From Fibrobacterota bacterium (GTDB lineage: Bacteria > Fibrobacterota > Chitinivibrionia > Chitinivibrionales > Chitinispirillaceae), in contig JAEZKP010000031.1 of assembly GCA_023436145.1 (NCBI GenBank), positions 124,001 to 188,000 on the forward strand: a DNA stretch of 64,000 nucleotides, read 5' to 3'. The translations under genes were made by a program, and so were the position numbers. The notes below the pieces were generated by a model. It was not told the DNA's origin. It saw only the letters and a program-made list of their open reading frames with translations, and searched no databases. Of this stretch, positions 52,989-61,891 are shown piece after piece. How positions within the stretch are numbered: the stretch's first letter is position 1; every line of letters starts with the position of its first letter.

Positions 52989-53663
52989 GAGCTGATCTAG
53001 GCCTTTCCCTTGAAATAAAGTTATTCGCTATTATCAAATTCATTCCCCAAAGGGATGATTGTACCGGTAATACATCCCCTCCACAACCATGGTATCACTT
53101 CTGAATTTTGCACGATACTGTTTTTACCCGATGAATAGACATCCATACCAACCAGATATCATCATAAACCCCGGTGTAATATGGTAATGCACACATCGTA
53201 GTTGGCCCGTTGACATTATTTGGCAACAGAATTGGGTTCTGAAATGCAGTCAAACAGTTTTATCTTTCATAAAACAAACTACTCGCAAATCCAGATAACT
53301 CTATGTTTTTTACCAAAATAGCCTTATTGCAACAAAGCTGATCATATCTACTATATCATTGTAAATTAATTATTTTTATTAAACCTAATAAATTTTTTAT
53401 TATTTTATTCCAAATTTGAGAGTATACGTTTATAAAGTCAGGATTAAATATCAACAGCTTCTACTTTACTCCAAACCTGGATTTTTGAAAGAAGTATATC
53501 CCCAACCCCTTGTAAACGCCGTCACCTGATTGGAAAACATAATTCAGGAATTGGTTAATAATACAAATCACTCAGATTAAATAATTACAAAGAAAGGTAT
53601 TTAATTACATTTGTTGCTGCAGTATTCTTTAAAGATTATTTTAATCCCCTGAGGGGAATTTCT
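52989..53663. other. 675-base region with only a degenerate coding trace
   Basis: No intact gene was found. The reverse-strand remnant at 53040-53253 is described separately. The right half (53300-53660) is very AT-rich and should contain the promoter of the forward outer-membrane protein gene. Confidence 0.45.
53040..53253 (-). pseudogene. Degenerate coding fragment of unknown family
   Basis: On the reverse strand one frame reads LTAFQNPILLPNNVNGPTTM followed by CALPYYTGVYDDIW. After a break another frame reads AKFRSDTMVVEGMYYRYNHP followed by FGE and TGA at 53040-53042. The two would join after at least one indel. No start codon or ribosome site was found and I cannot name the family. Chance is possible, so the call is tentative. 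Confidence 0.3.
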
Positions 53664-55064
53664 ATGTTCAAATACATAATCACATTAATTCTGATCATTC
53701 CATTTTCTGCCCGGGCAATCGAACTTGCATCATGGTTACGGTTTCAGCGCTTGCTTAAGGAATATGACAATCCTGTATACCGGGCAAGTGATAGAGATGT
53801 TTTTTTACAAACAGAATACTCTGCCAATATTATTGATGAAGAACCGGATGATAGCAGATACCATGGCCATCAAAAATATGTTCTCAATTTTTATGGAAGC
53901 ACTGGATTCAAAGGCCAATGGATAAGTAGCAAACCTTATCTCCAGACAGATCACCAATTCAGTTTTGAAATAAGCGGGCAGATAGACAAACGTTCCGATA
54001 TCTTTATTAACAATACATTAGGAATTTATGACAGTTCAAAAACACTGGATCAAAGAGCGACCGGGACTTTGACCTATGGGGGATCATTACGTCGCTACCT
54101 TTTTACAGACCGGTTGAACCGGTTTCTATTTATAGAGGCTGGAGGGCGTTTAAATGCATCCGGAGAATATTCCAGGAATCGTAGCCAGACCCATTTCCAG
54201 GAAGAAAAGGAATTTTTACGTTCTAAAATAGACAGGCAGACCAATTGCAGTACTCAAAGCAGCCTACTACCTGCTATTGGTTTTGGCAAAAGGCTGCCTG
54301 TGGCACCAGTTTACAAAGCTTTCGAAATAGAGCGGAATCTCAGAAAAATGAAGGCTTTGAATTCGAAGCTTGCTGATAGCTCGGTTATGAAACTTGCAGC
54401 ACTCTGTGGCTCTCTCAATTCGTTCCGGTTATCACATGATCGACCGGATAAATTTATAATGTCAGCTCTGGACTCTATTATAAGAAGTGATCCATCCCTC
54501 GATACTGCCAAATATGATGCTTTTTCACTTTTCAAGGTATATGAGACGCTAAACGAGCGACATCCACTTCTTTTTCATGGATTTGAAGTCAAAATACGAT
54601 CAGATTTCAATATTGACTACTATTATCTTTCTCAGTTTCCGGCAGAGAATAACCATTTTCCTGATGCCGGGTCATTGGGATTCGAGTGGAGTTATCTAAG
54701 CCCTGTTCAGTTTGCCTGGACATTTCCTGTACTGCCTCGTTTTTTCATCGAATACGACGTCAATCCACCACTCTTTTCCACTGATAAGATTCTCCTTCAT
54801 TACAGTTCTCTTAAACTTTATTTTTTCCTGACTAACCGTATTCAGCTGGATGCTTCCATCAATGATATTTCCACATTCATTATTCTTCCTAATGGATATC
54901 CTGGAAATATTCTGTTTTCTGCCACCTTTTTTCTGGAGGATAAACTGACTTTGCAATGTACAGCCGGTAAATGGTTCAGATCCTCACAGCAACAGCCAAA
55001 CCGGCCAGGAAAATACAAAGATCAACGTGAAAAATTGACACTTCAGGTGGGCTATGATTTTTAA
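53664..55064 (+). CDS. Outer-membrane beta-barrel-like protein of unknown function
   Basis: This 466-residue protein has a signal peptide (about 1-18, ending ARA) and an overall alternating, aromatic-rich pattern ending in LTLQVGYDF, a terminal Phe as in outer-membrane barrels. A conserved-looking basic stretch, SLRRYLFTDRLNRFLFIEAG, and a helical segment around 210-290 interrupt the strands. ATG 53664 follows GAGGGGAATTTCT. The lipoprotein gene overlaps its end by 11 bases, so the two are coupled. I know no named family for it. A role in polymer export or attachment would fit but is a guess. Confidence 0.75.
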   Translation: MFKYIITLILIIPFSARAIELASWLRFQRLLKEYDNPVYRASDRDVFLQTEYSANIIDEEPDDSRYHGHQKYVLNFYGSTGFKGQWISSKPYLQTDHQFSFEISGQIDKRSDIFINNTLGIYDSSKTLDQRATGTLTYGGSLRRYLFTDRLNRFLFIEAGGRLNASGEYSRNRSQTHFQEEKEFLRSKIDRQTNCSTQSSLLPAIGFGKRLPVAPVYKAFEIERNLRKMKALNSKLADSSVMKLAALCGSLNSFRLSHDRPDKFIMSALDSIIRSDPSLDTAKYDAFSLFKVYETLNERHPLLFHGFEVKIRSDFNIDYYYLSQFPAENNHFPDAGSLGFEWSYLSPVQFAWTFPVLPRFFIEYDVNPPLFSTDKILLHYSSLKLYFFLTNRIQLDASINDISTFIILPNGYPGNILFSATFFLEDKLTLQCTAGKWFRSSQQQPNRPGKYKDQREKLTLQVGYDF

Positions 55065-56046
55065 GAGAAGAATTCTGGTCTTTTTAGTGGCAATTACGGC
55101 TATTATATGCAGCTGTATAAACGACCCGTCCAACAAAGTTTGGGAGCCCGAAGGTAAATTTATTACCCAAAGCAATATCCCGCCACTCTATAAACTGCTT
55201 TGTGATAAAAAAGGAAGATATTATGGTTTAACCAATGACTACGTTATTTCGTTTGACAAATCGATTCTGGATGCAAACGCCGCTCCTGACACTCTACCAG
55301 ACTCCTATGGAGCCAGGGACATCCGATTTGACAGAAATCAGGATCTCATAGTTTTCCAGGGCTCCAGCATCAGAAGATACCGTTCCGGTCCAGCAGGAAT
55401 TCAGGTTGACAGTCTTGACAATTCGCTCTTTAATGGCCGGATCTTTCATGTGTTTAATACTGATAGCGGTATCATTATGATGACAAACTGGGTGAGTCAG
55501 ATTATCTGCTGGGATGGAACATCGTTTACTAATCGTGGTCATATCCAGAGTGAAAGATATTATCATATCTCAGGAATATTTTCTCATGAGAATGGTTTGG
55601 AGGTTTTTGTCAATTCCGACTACTCTCTCAAGCGTATTCTTGTTAAAGATTCCTCCTACACTGTGACTAAATTCCCCTCTGACTCTTTGCATATTGGCAT
55701 GATCACAAAAAAATGGAATGTATTTTTGGGTACTGGAATTATCAAAGAAAACAACAATTGGAATTGGGTCTTATTCACCATATCCAAATCAGATTCACTT
55801 CGTGTACTTGCCACAATTCCCAGAAATGCGCATCAACTTATAGAGACAGATTATGCAATTTACCTGTATTTATATGATTCAGTGTACAGGATCACTCGCG
55901 GAAGTATTCGTCACACCAATTTGGAGCCAGGCCTGCAAGGCCCCCTTTTCCTGGATCCCAATGGCCGCCCGGCTATTTTTTACCAAAACACCCGCCGAGT
56001 AATCTATATAGATTCTTTGAGTTATACTGATCCAAAGTGGTGGTAG
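55054..56046 (+). CDS. Lipoprotein with propeller-like repeats, partner of the upstream barrel protein
   Basis: This 330-residue protein has a lipobox (ICSC, Cys 21 or nearby). The body contains repeated YxLTxDYVISFDKS-, QDLIVFQGSSIRRYR- and NGLEVFVNSDYSLKRIL-like strands that suggest a beta-propeller of four to six blades. No catalytic motif is visible. ATG 55054 lies within the end of the upstream gene, so expression is coupled. The two products likely form one outer-membrane complex. Similar lipoprotein-plus-barrel pairs occur in Fibrobacterota and Bacteroidota. Confidence 0.78.
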   Translation: MIFKRRILVFLVAITAIICSCINDPSNKVWEPEGKFITQSNIPPLYKLLCDKKGRYYGLTNDYVISFDKSILDANAAPDTLPDSYGARDIRFDRNQDLIVFQGSSIRRYRSGPAGIQVDSLDNSLFNGRIFHVFNTDSGIIMMTNWVSQIICWDGTSFTNRGHIQSERYYHISGIFSHENGLEVFVNSDYSLKRILVKDSSYTVTKFPSDSLHIGMITKKWNVFLGTGIIKENNNWNWVLFTISKSDSLRVLATIPRNAHQLIETDYAIYLYLYDSVYRITRGSIRHTNLEPGLQGPLFLDPNGRPAIFYQNTRRVIYIDSLSYTDPKWW

Positions 56047-56204
56047 GTGCTTAAAACTATTTATCCAGAATATCATAAAATCCAGAACCTTTCCGATACC
56101 TTCCAGGCTCCTGTCACGTAATTTTTATAGGCTCTTAACAGAAGGATGGTACCCTATAGGATGCTGGGCATGCGGGGTTCCTGGTTTAAACATAGGAGCT
56201 TACC

Positions 56205-56630
56205 ATGACAGCTAAAAAAGGCGATACAGTAAGGGTTCTTTATGTTGGCAAGCTGAAAGATGAAACTATCTTCGACAGTTCAGGGCAGATACCGATAGAA
56301 TTTACCATTGGTGAGGGAATGGTAATCCCGGGTTTCGAGGAAGCGATCATTGGTATGGATATTGGTCAGCACAAAAAAATAGAGGTTTCTTCAGAACAGG
56401 CTTACGGACCTCATCTCGATGAACTGGTAGCAACTATCAGCCGGGATCAATTCCCGACGGCTTTGGATCCGGAGGTTGGCAAACAGGTGAAAGTGGCAAA
56501 TGAAATGGGCCAGACCTTTATTATGACCATAATAGATATCAGAGATGGCACTGTAACCTTGGACGCCAATCATCCCCTGGCAGGTAAGGATCTGATATTT
56601 GATATCGATCTTGTTGAGATACTTACATGA
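56205..56630 (+). CDS. FKBP-type peptidyl-prolyl isomerase, SlyD-like
   Basis: This 141-residue protein starts with VRVLYVGKLKDETIFDSS and GEGMVIPGFEEAIIGMDIGQ, the FKBP core, followed by an insert-in-flap (about 70-120: YGPHLDELVATISRDQFP). It closes with LDANHPLAGKDLIFDIDLVE, the SlyD signature. It isomerises prolyl bonds and can act as a chaperone. The His- and Cys-rich metal tail of E. coli SlyD is absent. It is a single gene followed by a bidirectional terminator. Confidence 0.95.
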   Translation: MTAKKGDTVRVLYVGKLKDETIFDSSGQIPIEFTIGEGMVIPGFEEAIIGMDIGQHKKIEVSSEQAYGPHLDELVATISRDQFPTALDPEVGKQVKVANEMGQTFIMTIIDIRDGTVTLDANHPLAGKDLIFDIDLVEILT

Positions 56631-56635
56631 AGACC

Positions 56636-56686
56636 AAAAAAAAGGGCCGGAAAATCAGTAAATTTTCCGACCCTGAATTTTTTTTG
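56636..56686. terminator. Bidirectional rho-independent terminator
   Basis: Arms GGGCCGGAAAAT and ATTTTCCGACCC (one mismatch) around a 6-base loop are flanked by 8 A on the left and 8 T on the right. It serves the forward FKBP gene and the reverse gene ending at 56696. Confidence 0.9.
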
Positions 56687-56695
56687 GAAAAAGAC

Positions 56696-57433
56696 TTATC
56701 TGCGACCGAACTTAATTTCCGATTCAACTGCTTTTTCTGAAGAATCAATGTTTTCCTGAGAAAACTGTTCCTGAGCTGGTTCTGATGAACCTGCAGAATT
56801 TTCATCGGATGTGAATTTTCTTTTCGGTGCAAATTTTCGTCCATGCTGCAGATTTTCATCAGTTCCATAATCATTGGGAACTAATTCTGGTGCAACTGTG
56901 GTAACTTCGGCTGATACTTCCTGAACTGGCTGCTCGATTGGTCTTTTAATCTCTTCATTTTCCTCATTGATTTGAGACTCAACCGTTGTTTTAGGGTTAT
57001 CTCTTCTGGAATTTCTGTCATTCCAGTTTGAGCGACGGTCACCACGTCTTTGATCTCTGCCATTTTTACCGCCATCACGCCGGCGATTATTATCTTTGGA
57101 GAAATTATCCTGAATTTTTTTGCGAGCGAATTCCTGATCACGCTCTGCATTTTTTAGCTTCAAATTGATATCTCTCAACGATTTCTCAACCGGATCAACT
57201 ACAGCGGTTGCATTATTGGTGTTACCCGGCATCTGTGGTCGGTTTTTGTTTTCGGTACCAGGACGTCTGTTGTTCTGTCGTACCTCCCGGTCCCTTCTTT
57301 CATTATGGAAAGAGTTCACCGGTTTCTGTTCTGCATACTCCCGTACCATTTTTCTGGTACTTCTGAGGAGTGAAATGGTAATAATTTGCAGTATAACGAC
57401 CATCAGAGTCGCAATGATTGCTGCTAATGTCAT
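56696..57433 (-). CDS. Membrane-anchored, highly charged disordered protein
   Basis: This 245-residue protein has one N-terminal span (about 4-24) followed by a long region rich in Asn, Arg, Asp, Glu and Gln with almost no hydrophobic residues. RRDGGKNGRDQRRGDRRSNW is an RG/RGG-like stretch near 115, typical of RNA-binding disordered regions. A short coiled coil (KSLRDINLKLKNAERDQEFA) lies near 85. The C-terminal third is acidic. I cannot name a family. A membrane-tethered RNA-associated or scaffold role is only a guess from composition. Confidence 0.8.
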   Translation of the reverse strand: MTLAAIIATLMVVILQIITISLLRSTRKMVREYAEQKPVNSFHNERRDREVRQNNRRPGTENKNRPQMPGNTNNATAVVDPVEKSLRDINLKLKNAERDQEFARKKIQDNFSKDNNRRRDGGKNGRDQRRGDRRSNWNDRNSRRDNPKTTVESQINEENEEIKRPIEQPVQEVSAEVTTVAPELVPNDYGTDENLQHGRKFAPKRKFTSDENSAGSSEPAQEQFSQENIDSSEKAVESEIKFGRR

Positions 57434-57715
57434 ATTTTTACTTCTCCATAGGTTTTTAAATATCAGTGCATAATTGTTTTGGTTTTGAGGGCACGCTTGT
57501 CTGCAATTTCAATAATTGCCTAACATTAGATTGCGCGTTATGCTTTAAATAATTGTATATGCACCTGATTAAGATTCAAATTTTTTAATTAAGGAAATTT
57601 TTTACCTGTCGTCTGCCTCCTCTCTTTTGATAAAAAAGGAAAAGATAAGTGCTTTTCCGTTGAGCACTGGCCTCAACGAACAATGTTCTTCTCTATATCC
57701 CGGCTTATCAAAGAG
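57434..57715. other. Intergenic region with terminators
   Basis: Besides the reverse-strand terminator at 57632-57658, an inverted repeat at 57658-57678 has perfect 7-bp arms CGTTGAG and CTCAACG around CACTGGC. The remainder is AT-rich, without a coding frame. Confidence 0.4.
57632..57658 (-). terminator. Rho-independent terminator of the polyamine operon
   Basis: On the reverse strand perfect 7-bp arms GGAAAAG and CTTTTCC enclose CACTTAT and are followed by TTTTTT. It lies 58 bases after the 59-residue gene and should end the transcript. Confidence 0.8.
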
Positions 57716-57895
57716 CTACTTTTTTTCAGACCCGCTCAGTTTTAGAAACTCTTTATCCAGATCTGTTGTCTTCTGGAGCAAGGCACTCAGTGCCTCTAAT
57801 CTCTTAAAGAGAACGTAAATTTTACTCCAAATGAAAATCAAAGTAAGTGAAAAGAGAAAAAAAATCAAAATCCATAAAGCTTTAACTAATTCCAT
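57716..57895 (-). CDS. Small single-TM protein (59 residues)
   Basis: Between the second spermidine synthase gene and the terminator, the reverse strand has a frame from ATG 57895 to TAG 57716. The product starts MELVKALWILIFFLFSLTLI and has one span (about 5-27). A charged, probably coiled-coil tail follows (RLEALSALLQKTTDLDKEFL). The ribosome site is weak. Its place before a good terminator supports expression, and composition is protein-like. The function is unknown. Confidence 0.55.
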   Translation of the reverse strand: MELVKALWILIFFLFSLTLIFIWSKIYVLFKRLEALSALLQKTTDLDKEFLKLSGSEKK

Positions 57896-57986
57896 GGGGC
57901 ACTCAGGCAGGAATTTAAATAAAATACATTACCAAGATATTTCACGCCAAAAAACAATGCAAGCCCCATTTTTTTCTGTTCTTCCT

Positions 57987-58008
57987 AAAAATGGTTAAGA
58001 ATTAACCA
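57987..58008 (-). terminator. Weak terminator-like hairpin overlapping the second speE stop
   Basis: On the reverse strand perfect 7-bp arms TGGTTAA and TTAACCA enclose TTC and are followed by TTTTT. It overlaps the stop codon. The stem is AT-rich, so it may only attenuate before the small gene. Confidence 0.4.
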
Positions 58009-58864
58009 GGGTTTTAATATATTGAGGCAACATAAAAGCCCCATCTTGGATATCCTGGTTATAATAGTGACAATCCTGTTTCAAAGTATCATATCTTCTC
58101 TTATCAAAGTTATTGAAAATTTTATCATTCTGGCTGCATAAAAGAAAGCTGCAAACGCCCTCCGGAAAGGAGCGCATAGAACAGATATATGGTTTTTTAA
58201 ATTGGAAAAAAGGTGAGACACTTTCGATAGTTTTTCTGAGAAATTCCCCTTTTACTATAGGTGAATCGGTCTGAAATACAGCGATTCCCTCAGAAGTCAG
58301 TCTTAAAGAAACCAACCGGTGAAAATCTACGGTTTCCAGTGATTGCACCGGCCCACAAGGATCATAAGAATCTATAATAATGACATCAAAGGGTTCCTCA
58401 TAGGATTTGAGGTATTGATAGCCATCGTCAATAACCACCCGGACCCTCGGGTCATTGAAGCCTGCAGCCTGATTGGGGAAAAATTTTTCTACAGTGTCTT
58501 TGACCATTTTGTCAATTTCCACCACCACCACTTCTTTTACAGTATCATGTTTTAATACTTCACTTAAGCAGCCGCCATCTCCGCCACCAATGATACAGAT
58601 CCGCTCGGGTGAATTGTGCATAAGCATCGCCGGATGTACAATCATTTCATGATAAATGTTGCTGTCAGCTTCAGTGAAAACGATTGTTCCACCCAGACAT
58701 AAAATCATTCCGAAACTGTAAGTGTCAAATACTTCGATCTTTTGAAAAGGACTGGCATCACAGAATACCGGATGTTTAGCTCTGATTGTGAGCCCGGAAA
58801 ATCCATTGATAAGATTTTGAATCCATAGAGAGGATCCGCTATCGAGATGAAAACTCAAACTCAT
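57995..58864 (-). CDS. Second polyamine aminopropyltransferase (spermidine synthase-like)
   Basis: This 289-residue enzyme has the spermidine-synthase fold: an N-terminal beta domain with MILCLGGTIVFTEADSNIYH, then IIGGGDGGCLSEVLKH near 92, VVVEIDKMV near 109, IDDGYQYL near 138 and IIIDSYDPCGPVQSLETVDF near 157. The second Asp of the usual D-x-x-D-P is kept, but the loop (SYDPCGP) differs from typical STDPVGP. The product amine may therefore differ, for example a longer or branched polyamine. It is the fourth gene of the operon, after a decarboxylase. Confidence 0.88.
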   Translation of the reverse strand: MSLSFHLDSGSSLWIQNLINGFSGLTIRAKHPVFCDASPFQKIEVFDTYSFGMILCLGGTIVFTEADSNIYHEMIVHPAMLMHNSPERICIIGGGDGGCLSEVLKHDTVKEVVVVEIDKMVKDTVEKFFPNQAAGFNDPRVRVVIDDGYQYLKSYEEPFDVIIIDSYDPCGPVQSLETVDFHRLVSLRLTSEGIAVFQTDSPIVKGEFLRKTIESVSPFFQFKKPYICSMRSFPEGVCSFLLCSQNDKIFNNFDKRRYDTLKQDCHYYNQDIQDGAFMLPQYIKTLVNS

Positions 58865-58927
58865 GATAACCTCTTTGCATTAAGGAGCACTATATAGCGA
58901 ATTGCTCCGGTTATTAGCTTCACAACA

Positions 58928-60028
58928 TTAATCTACAACGACAATTTTAGCCTTGGGAAAACCATTAAAATTGGAAGCACTTGCCGTAGTATAAGCCCCC
59001 ATGGAATTAAAAACCAGCAGATCACCAATTTCCATAAGCGGCAGACTGATGTTTTCGTATAATACATCAATCGAATCGCATGTAGGCCCGGCAAGAACCG
59101 AATTGTGACGGTGACCATCTCTTCCGGAAATCATGGGGTAATCGGCATGATCATACATTTTGCCGGAAAAAGAACCGTAAAGACCCTCATCAAGATAATA
59201 CCACCAGACACCATTGCGAAGAGATCTGCCCATGATTCTGGCTGCCAGAGTCATGGTAGGCCCGCTTATTACCCGTCCCGGCTCTGCGATGATGGTGTAA
59301 TTGGTGAAATAGCGCTCAAGATATTCGTTAATAGGTCTGCAAAACTGAGCCATTGGCAAAACAGAGGTCAGATAGTTTATAGGAAATCCGCCGCCAATAT
59401 CGATTATCTGGATATCGATACCCCGTAAAGCAGCTTTAGTGCAGATATCCCTGCAGTATTCAAGTGCTTCAATATACTTCATCGGGCTTTCATTTTGAGA
59501 ACCAGCATGGAAACTTATGCCTGCAACACTCAAACCCAGTTCGTGTGCTTTGCGGATCAGATCCCAGGTGCGTTCAGGCGCAACACCGAATTTGTGGGAT
59601 AGATTAACCAGGCATCCGGGGTTTTGAATGCTCATTCTGATAAGCACCTTCAGTTTGTCTTTATATGGAAGAAACTTCAGGAGTTCATCTTCATTGTCAG
59701 CCACGAAAATTTTAACCCCATAATCCAAAGCGAAACGGATATCAGAATCCCGCTTTATGGGATGGGTATGGATTGTTCTGTCGGCGGAGATATTGCATGA
59801 TTTAAGAATGTCAATCTCACCATTGGTACAGATATCAAAAGAACTTCCTTCACTGTCCAGAATAGAGACAACTTCCCGTGAAGCATTTGATTTCAGGGCA
59901 TAATAAAGTACAACGCCGGGCAGTGCCGCTTTCAGTGTACGATAGCTTTCACGGAGTCTGCCTTCAGATAAAAACAGAGTGGGAGTACCATGTGTTTTTA
60001 CAAGGTCCTGGACTTTAACAAAATCCAT
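58928..60028 (-). CDS. PLP-dependent ornithine/lysine-type decarboxylase (fold III)
   Basis: This 366-residue enzyme is an alanine-racemase-fold decarboxylase. The PLP Lys is in LYYALKSNA near 45. HTHPIKRDSDI, SFHAGSQ near 178, IDIGGGFP near 213, EPGR near 247, the catalytic Cys in AGPTCDSID near 315 and the C-terminal MGAYTTASASNFNGF are all present. CDSID and the ending fit eukaryotic/bacterial ornithine decarboxylase rather than diaminopimelate decarboxylase. It should make putrescine for the two aminopropyltransferases on either side. Confidence 0.92.
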   Translation of the reverse strand: MDFVKVQDLVKTHGTPTLFLSEGRLRESYRTLKAALPGVVLYYALKSNASREVVSILDSEGSSFDICTNGEIDILKSCNISADRTIHTHPIKRDSDIRFALDYGVKIFVADNEDELLKFLPYKDKLKVLIRMSIQNPGCLVNLSHKFGVAPERTWDLIRKAHELGLSVAGISFHAGSQNESPMKYIEALEYCRDICTKAALRGIDIQIIDIGGGFPINYLTSVLPMAQFCRPINEYLERYFTNYTIIAEPGRVISGPTMTLAARIMGRSLRNGVWWYYLDEGLYGSFSGKMYDHADYPMISGRDGHRHNSVLAGPTCDSIDVLYENISLPLMEIGDLLVFNSMGAYTTASASNFNGFPKAKIVVVD

Positions 60029-60052
60029 ATAATTTTCTACTCTCTTTCCAAG

Positions 60053-61009
60053 TCAGGAAATGAAATTGTCTGGAAAATCCGGTCTGGCATCTGTTATAAT
60101 ACGGGCAGGCCGGTTCAATATTTGACCGATATAAGGGAATTGGACCTGCATGGAAACATGCGTCTGGCCGGAATAAACCTGAAGACCATCAATGCCGGAT
60201 TTTTGCAGTTTTTTATCCACAGCTTTGGCTTTGACAACCGATGCATCTATAATATCAGAACACATGGTGATTGACCACAGCACTGCATACATCTGGATAT
60301 AAAGGTAAAATGGGTTGACATTCTTAAACACAGAACGCAATGTCTTCTGAATACAGCCGAAAGCCCGCGGCCTGGAAACCGGGGATTCTGAGTGCATAAT
60401 GAAGATTCCATTCTGATTGCGGAATGCTCTTTTTACTTTGCGGAAAAACTCTTTGGTGTAAAGCATTTTGGAAGGACCGTAAGGATCGGTCATATCCATT
60501 ATGATGACGTCATATTCAGCCGGATGCGCTTCAGTAAAAGCTCTTCCATCTACCACCTGAATGTTAACTCTGGGATCATCCAAGCTGTTATTGTGTACTG
60601 ATTTAAGGTATTTTCTAGAAAAACTTATTACTTTGGCATCCAGTTCTGCAAGATCCACCTTTTTAACTGAGGGGTATTTGAGAACCTCACGCAGAATACC
60701 TCCATCTCCCCCTCCAATTACCAGTACATGCTGTGGTTTTGGATGACAACAGAGTGCCGGGTGCACCATGGGTTCATGATAATGAGAATCGTTGCGCTCT
60801 GCAACCTGTGTAATATTGTCAAGCAATAATACCGTACCGAACTCATCTGTGTCAACCAGTTCGAATTCCTGAAACTCTGTTCTGCCTTTCTGAAGCGTCT
60901 TATTTATGGTATAGAAGTAACCGAAATTGGGATTAAGAGCTTCTGTAAATACTCGCCGGCGAGTAACGCGGGGGATAGTGCCTACTCCCGATCGAAGATG
61001 TTTCTGCAT
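60053..61009 (-). CDS. speE: Spermidine synthase (first copy)
   Basis: This 318-residue enzyme transfers an aminopropyl group from decarboxylated SAM to putrescine. Motifs: FGTVLLLDNITQVAERNDSH with YHEPMVHPAL, VIGGGDGGILREVLKY near 105, LAELDAK near 122, VVDGRAFTEA near 150 and IIMDMTDPYGPSKMLYTKEF near 167. The C-terminus extends beyond common SpeE. It overlaps the end of speD by 28 bases and has its own AGGAG site. It is the nearest partner of SpeD, so it is the primary spermidine synthase candidate. Confidence 0.92.
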   Translation of the reverse strand: MQKHLRSGVGTIPRVTRRRVFTEALNPNFGYFYTINKTLQKGRTEFQEFELVDTDEFGTVLLLDNITQVAERNDSHYHEPMVHPALCCHPKPQHVLVIGGGDGGILREVLKYPSVKKVDLAELDAKVISFSRKYLKSVHNNSLDDPRVNIQVVDGRAFTEAHPAEYDVIIMDMTDPYGPSKMLYTKEFFRKVKRAFRNQNGIFIMHSESPVSRPRAFGCIQKTLRSVFKNVNPFYLYIQMYAVLWSITMCSDIIDASVVKAKAVDKKLQKSGIDGLQVYSGQTHVSMQVQFPYIGQILNRPARIITDARPDFPDNFIS

Positions 61010-61764
61010 TCAAAGATCTCCTGCATTTCCTTTTTTAAGAGGGTACGAATTCTACTACGTTCATTTTTGGAGGGTCGCTGCAGTTCAGGACCAAAAAGAT
61101 AATTTTCCAGCTTGGGATTTTTCAACATCATCTTACAGTGGAAAATATTATCCGAAACGATATTTATGTCATAAGCAGTGTATTTGTTTAATATTTCATC
61201 AGAAATGTAATCCTGAATAGAGGTAATATCCTGGTCCAGAAATATTTTTCTGCCATTTATATCACGAGTAAAACCTCTCACCCTGTAATCCATCAGCACA
61301 ACATCTGAATCAAAGCTGCTGATCATAAAATCCAGCGCCCTGAGAGGAGAGATCATCCCGCAGGTAGAAACATCGATATCCACTCTGAATGTAGCTATGC
61401 CAGTGTTGGTATTGTTTTCCGGGTAAGTGTGTGCAGCAATATGGCTTTTGTCCAGATGTGCCACAAAACCATCATTCTCCAGAGGATTATGCCCCTCATT
61501 AATCAGAACTGTCACACTGGCCCCTCTGGGATCGTAGTCCTGAGTGGAAATATTGACTATCTTTGCCTGAATAATATTGGTGACTTCCTCAATTATGCTT
61601 CTGAGTTTTGCTGAATTGTATACATCGTCAATATATTCCAGATAATCCATCTGGGAAGCTTTTGAACGAGCATAACAGATATCATAGATATTAAAGCTTA
61701 AGGATTTGGTGAGATTGTTAAAACCCTGAAGTTTAATCTTCCTTCCACGGCAACGATTAATCAT
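60982..61764 (-). CDS. speD: S-adenosylmethionine decarboxylase proenzyme (E. coli-type)
   Basis: This 260-residue protein is the class 1A enzyme. The self-cleavage site that forms the pyruvoyl group is at Ser in LDKSHIAAHTYPE near 112. RVDIDVSTCGMISPLRALDF and DYRVRGFTRD follow as in E. coli. It supplies decarboxylated SAM as aminopropyl donor. ATG 61764 has a strong AAGGAGGTTACG ribosome site. It leads the polyamine operon (speD, speE, decarboxylase, speE2). The upstream 127 bases to the response-regulator gene should hold the promoter. Confidence 0.94.
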   Translation of the reverse strand: MINRCRGRKIKLQGFNNLTKSLSFNIYDICYARSKASQMDYLEYIDDVYNSAKLRSIIEEVTNIIQAKIVNISTQDYDPRGASVTVLINEGHNPLENDGFVAHLDKSHIAAHTYPENNTNTGIATFRVDIDVSTCGMISPLRALDFMISSFDSDVVLMDYRVRGFTRDINGRKIFLDQDITSIQDYISDEILNKYTAYDINIVSDNIFHCKMMLKNPKLENYLFGPELQRPSKNERSRIRTLLKKEMQEIFECRNIFDRE

Positions 61765-61891
61765 CGTAACCTCCTTGAGCTGAATTGAAGCTCCGGAGAT
61801 TTTGATTAAACATTGCTGTCAGAGCAGCCCTGAGAACCTGAATCACTTGTGATTACCACCTTTGAGAGAAAAATACAAATATAAAAGATGC

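Noticed and set aside
57627..57818. 63-codon forward frame
   Set aside because: It has no ribosome site and overlaps a reverse-strand terminator and the 59-residue membrane protein gene.
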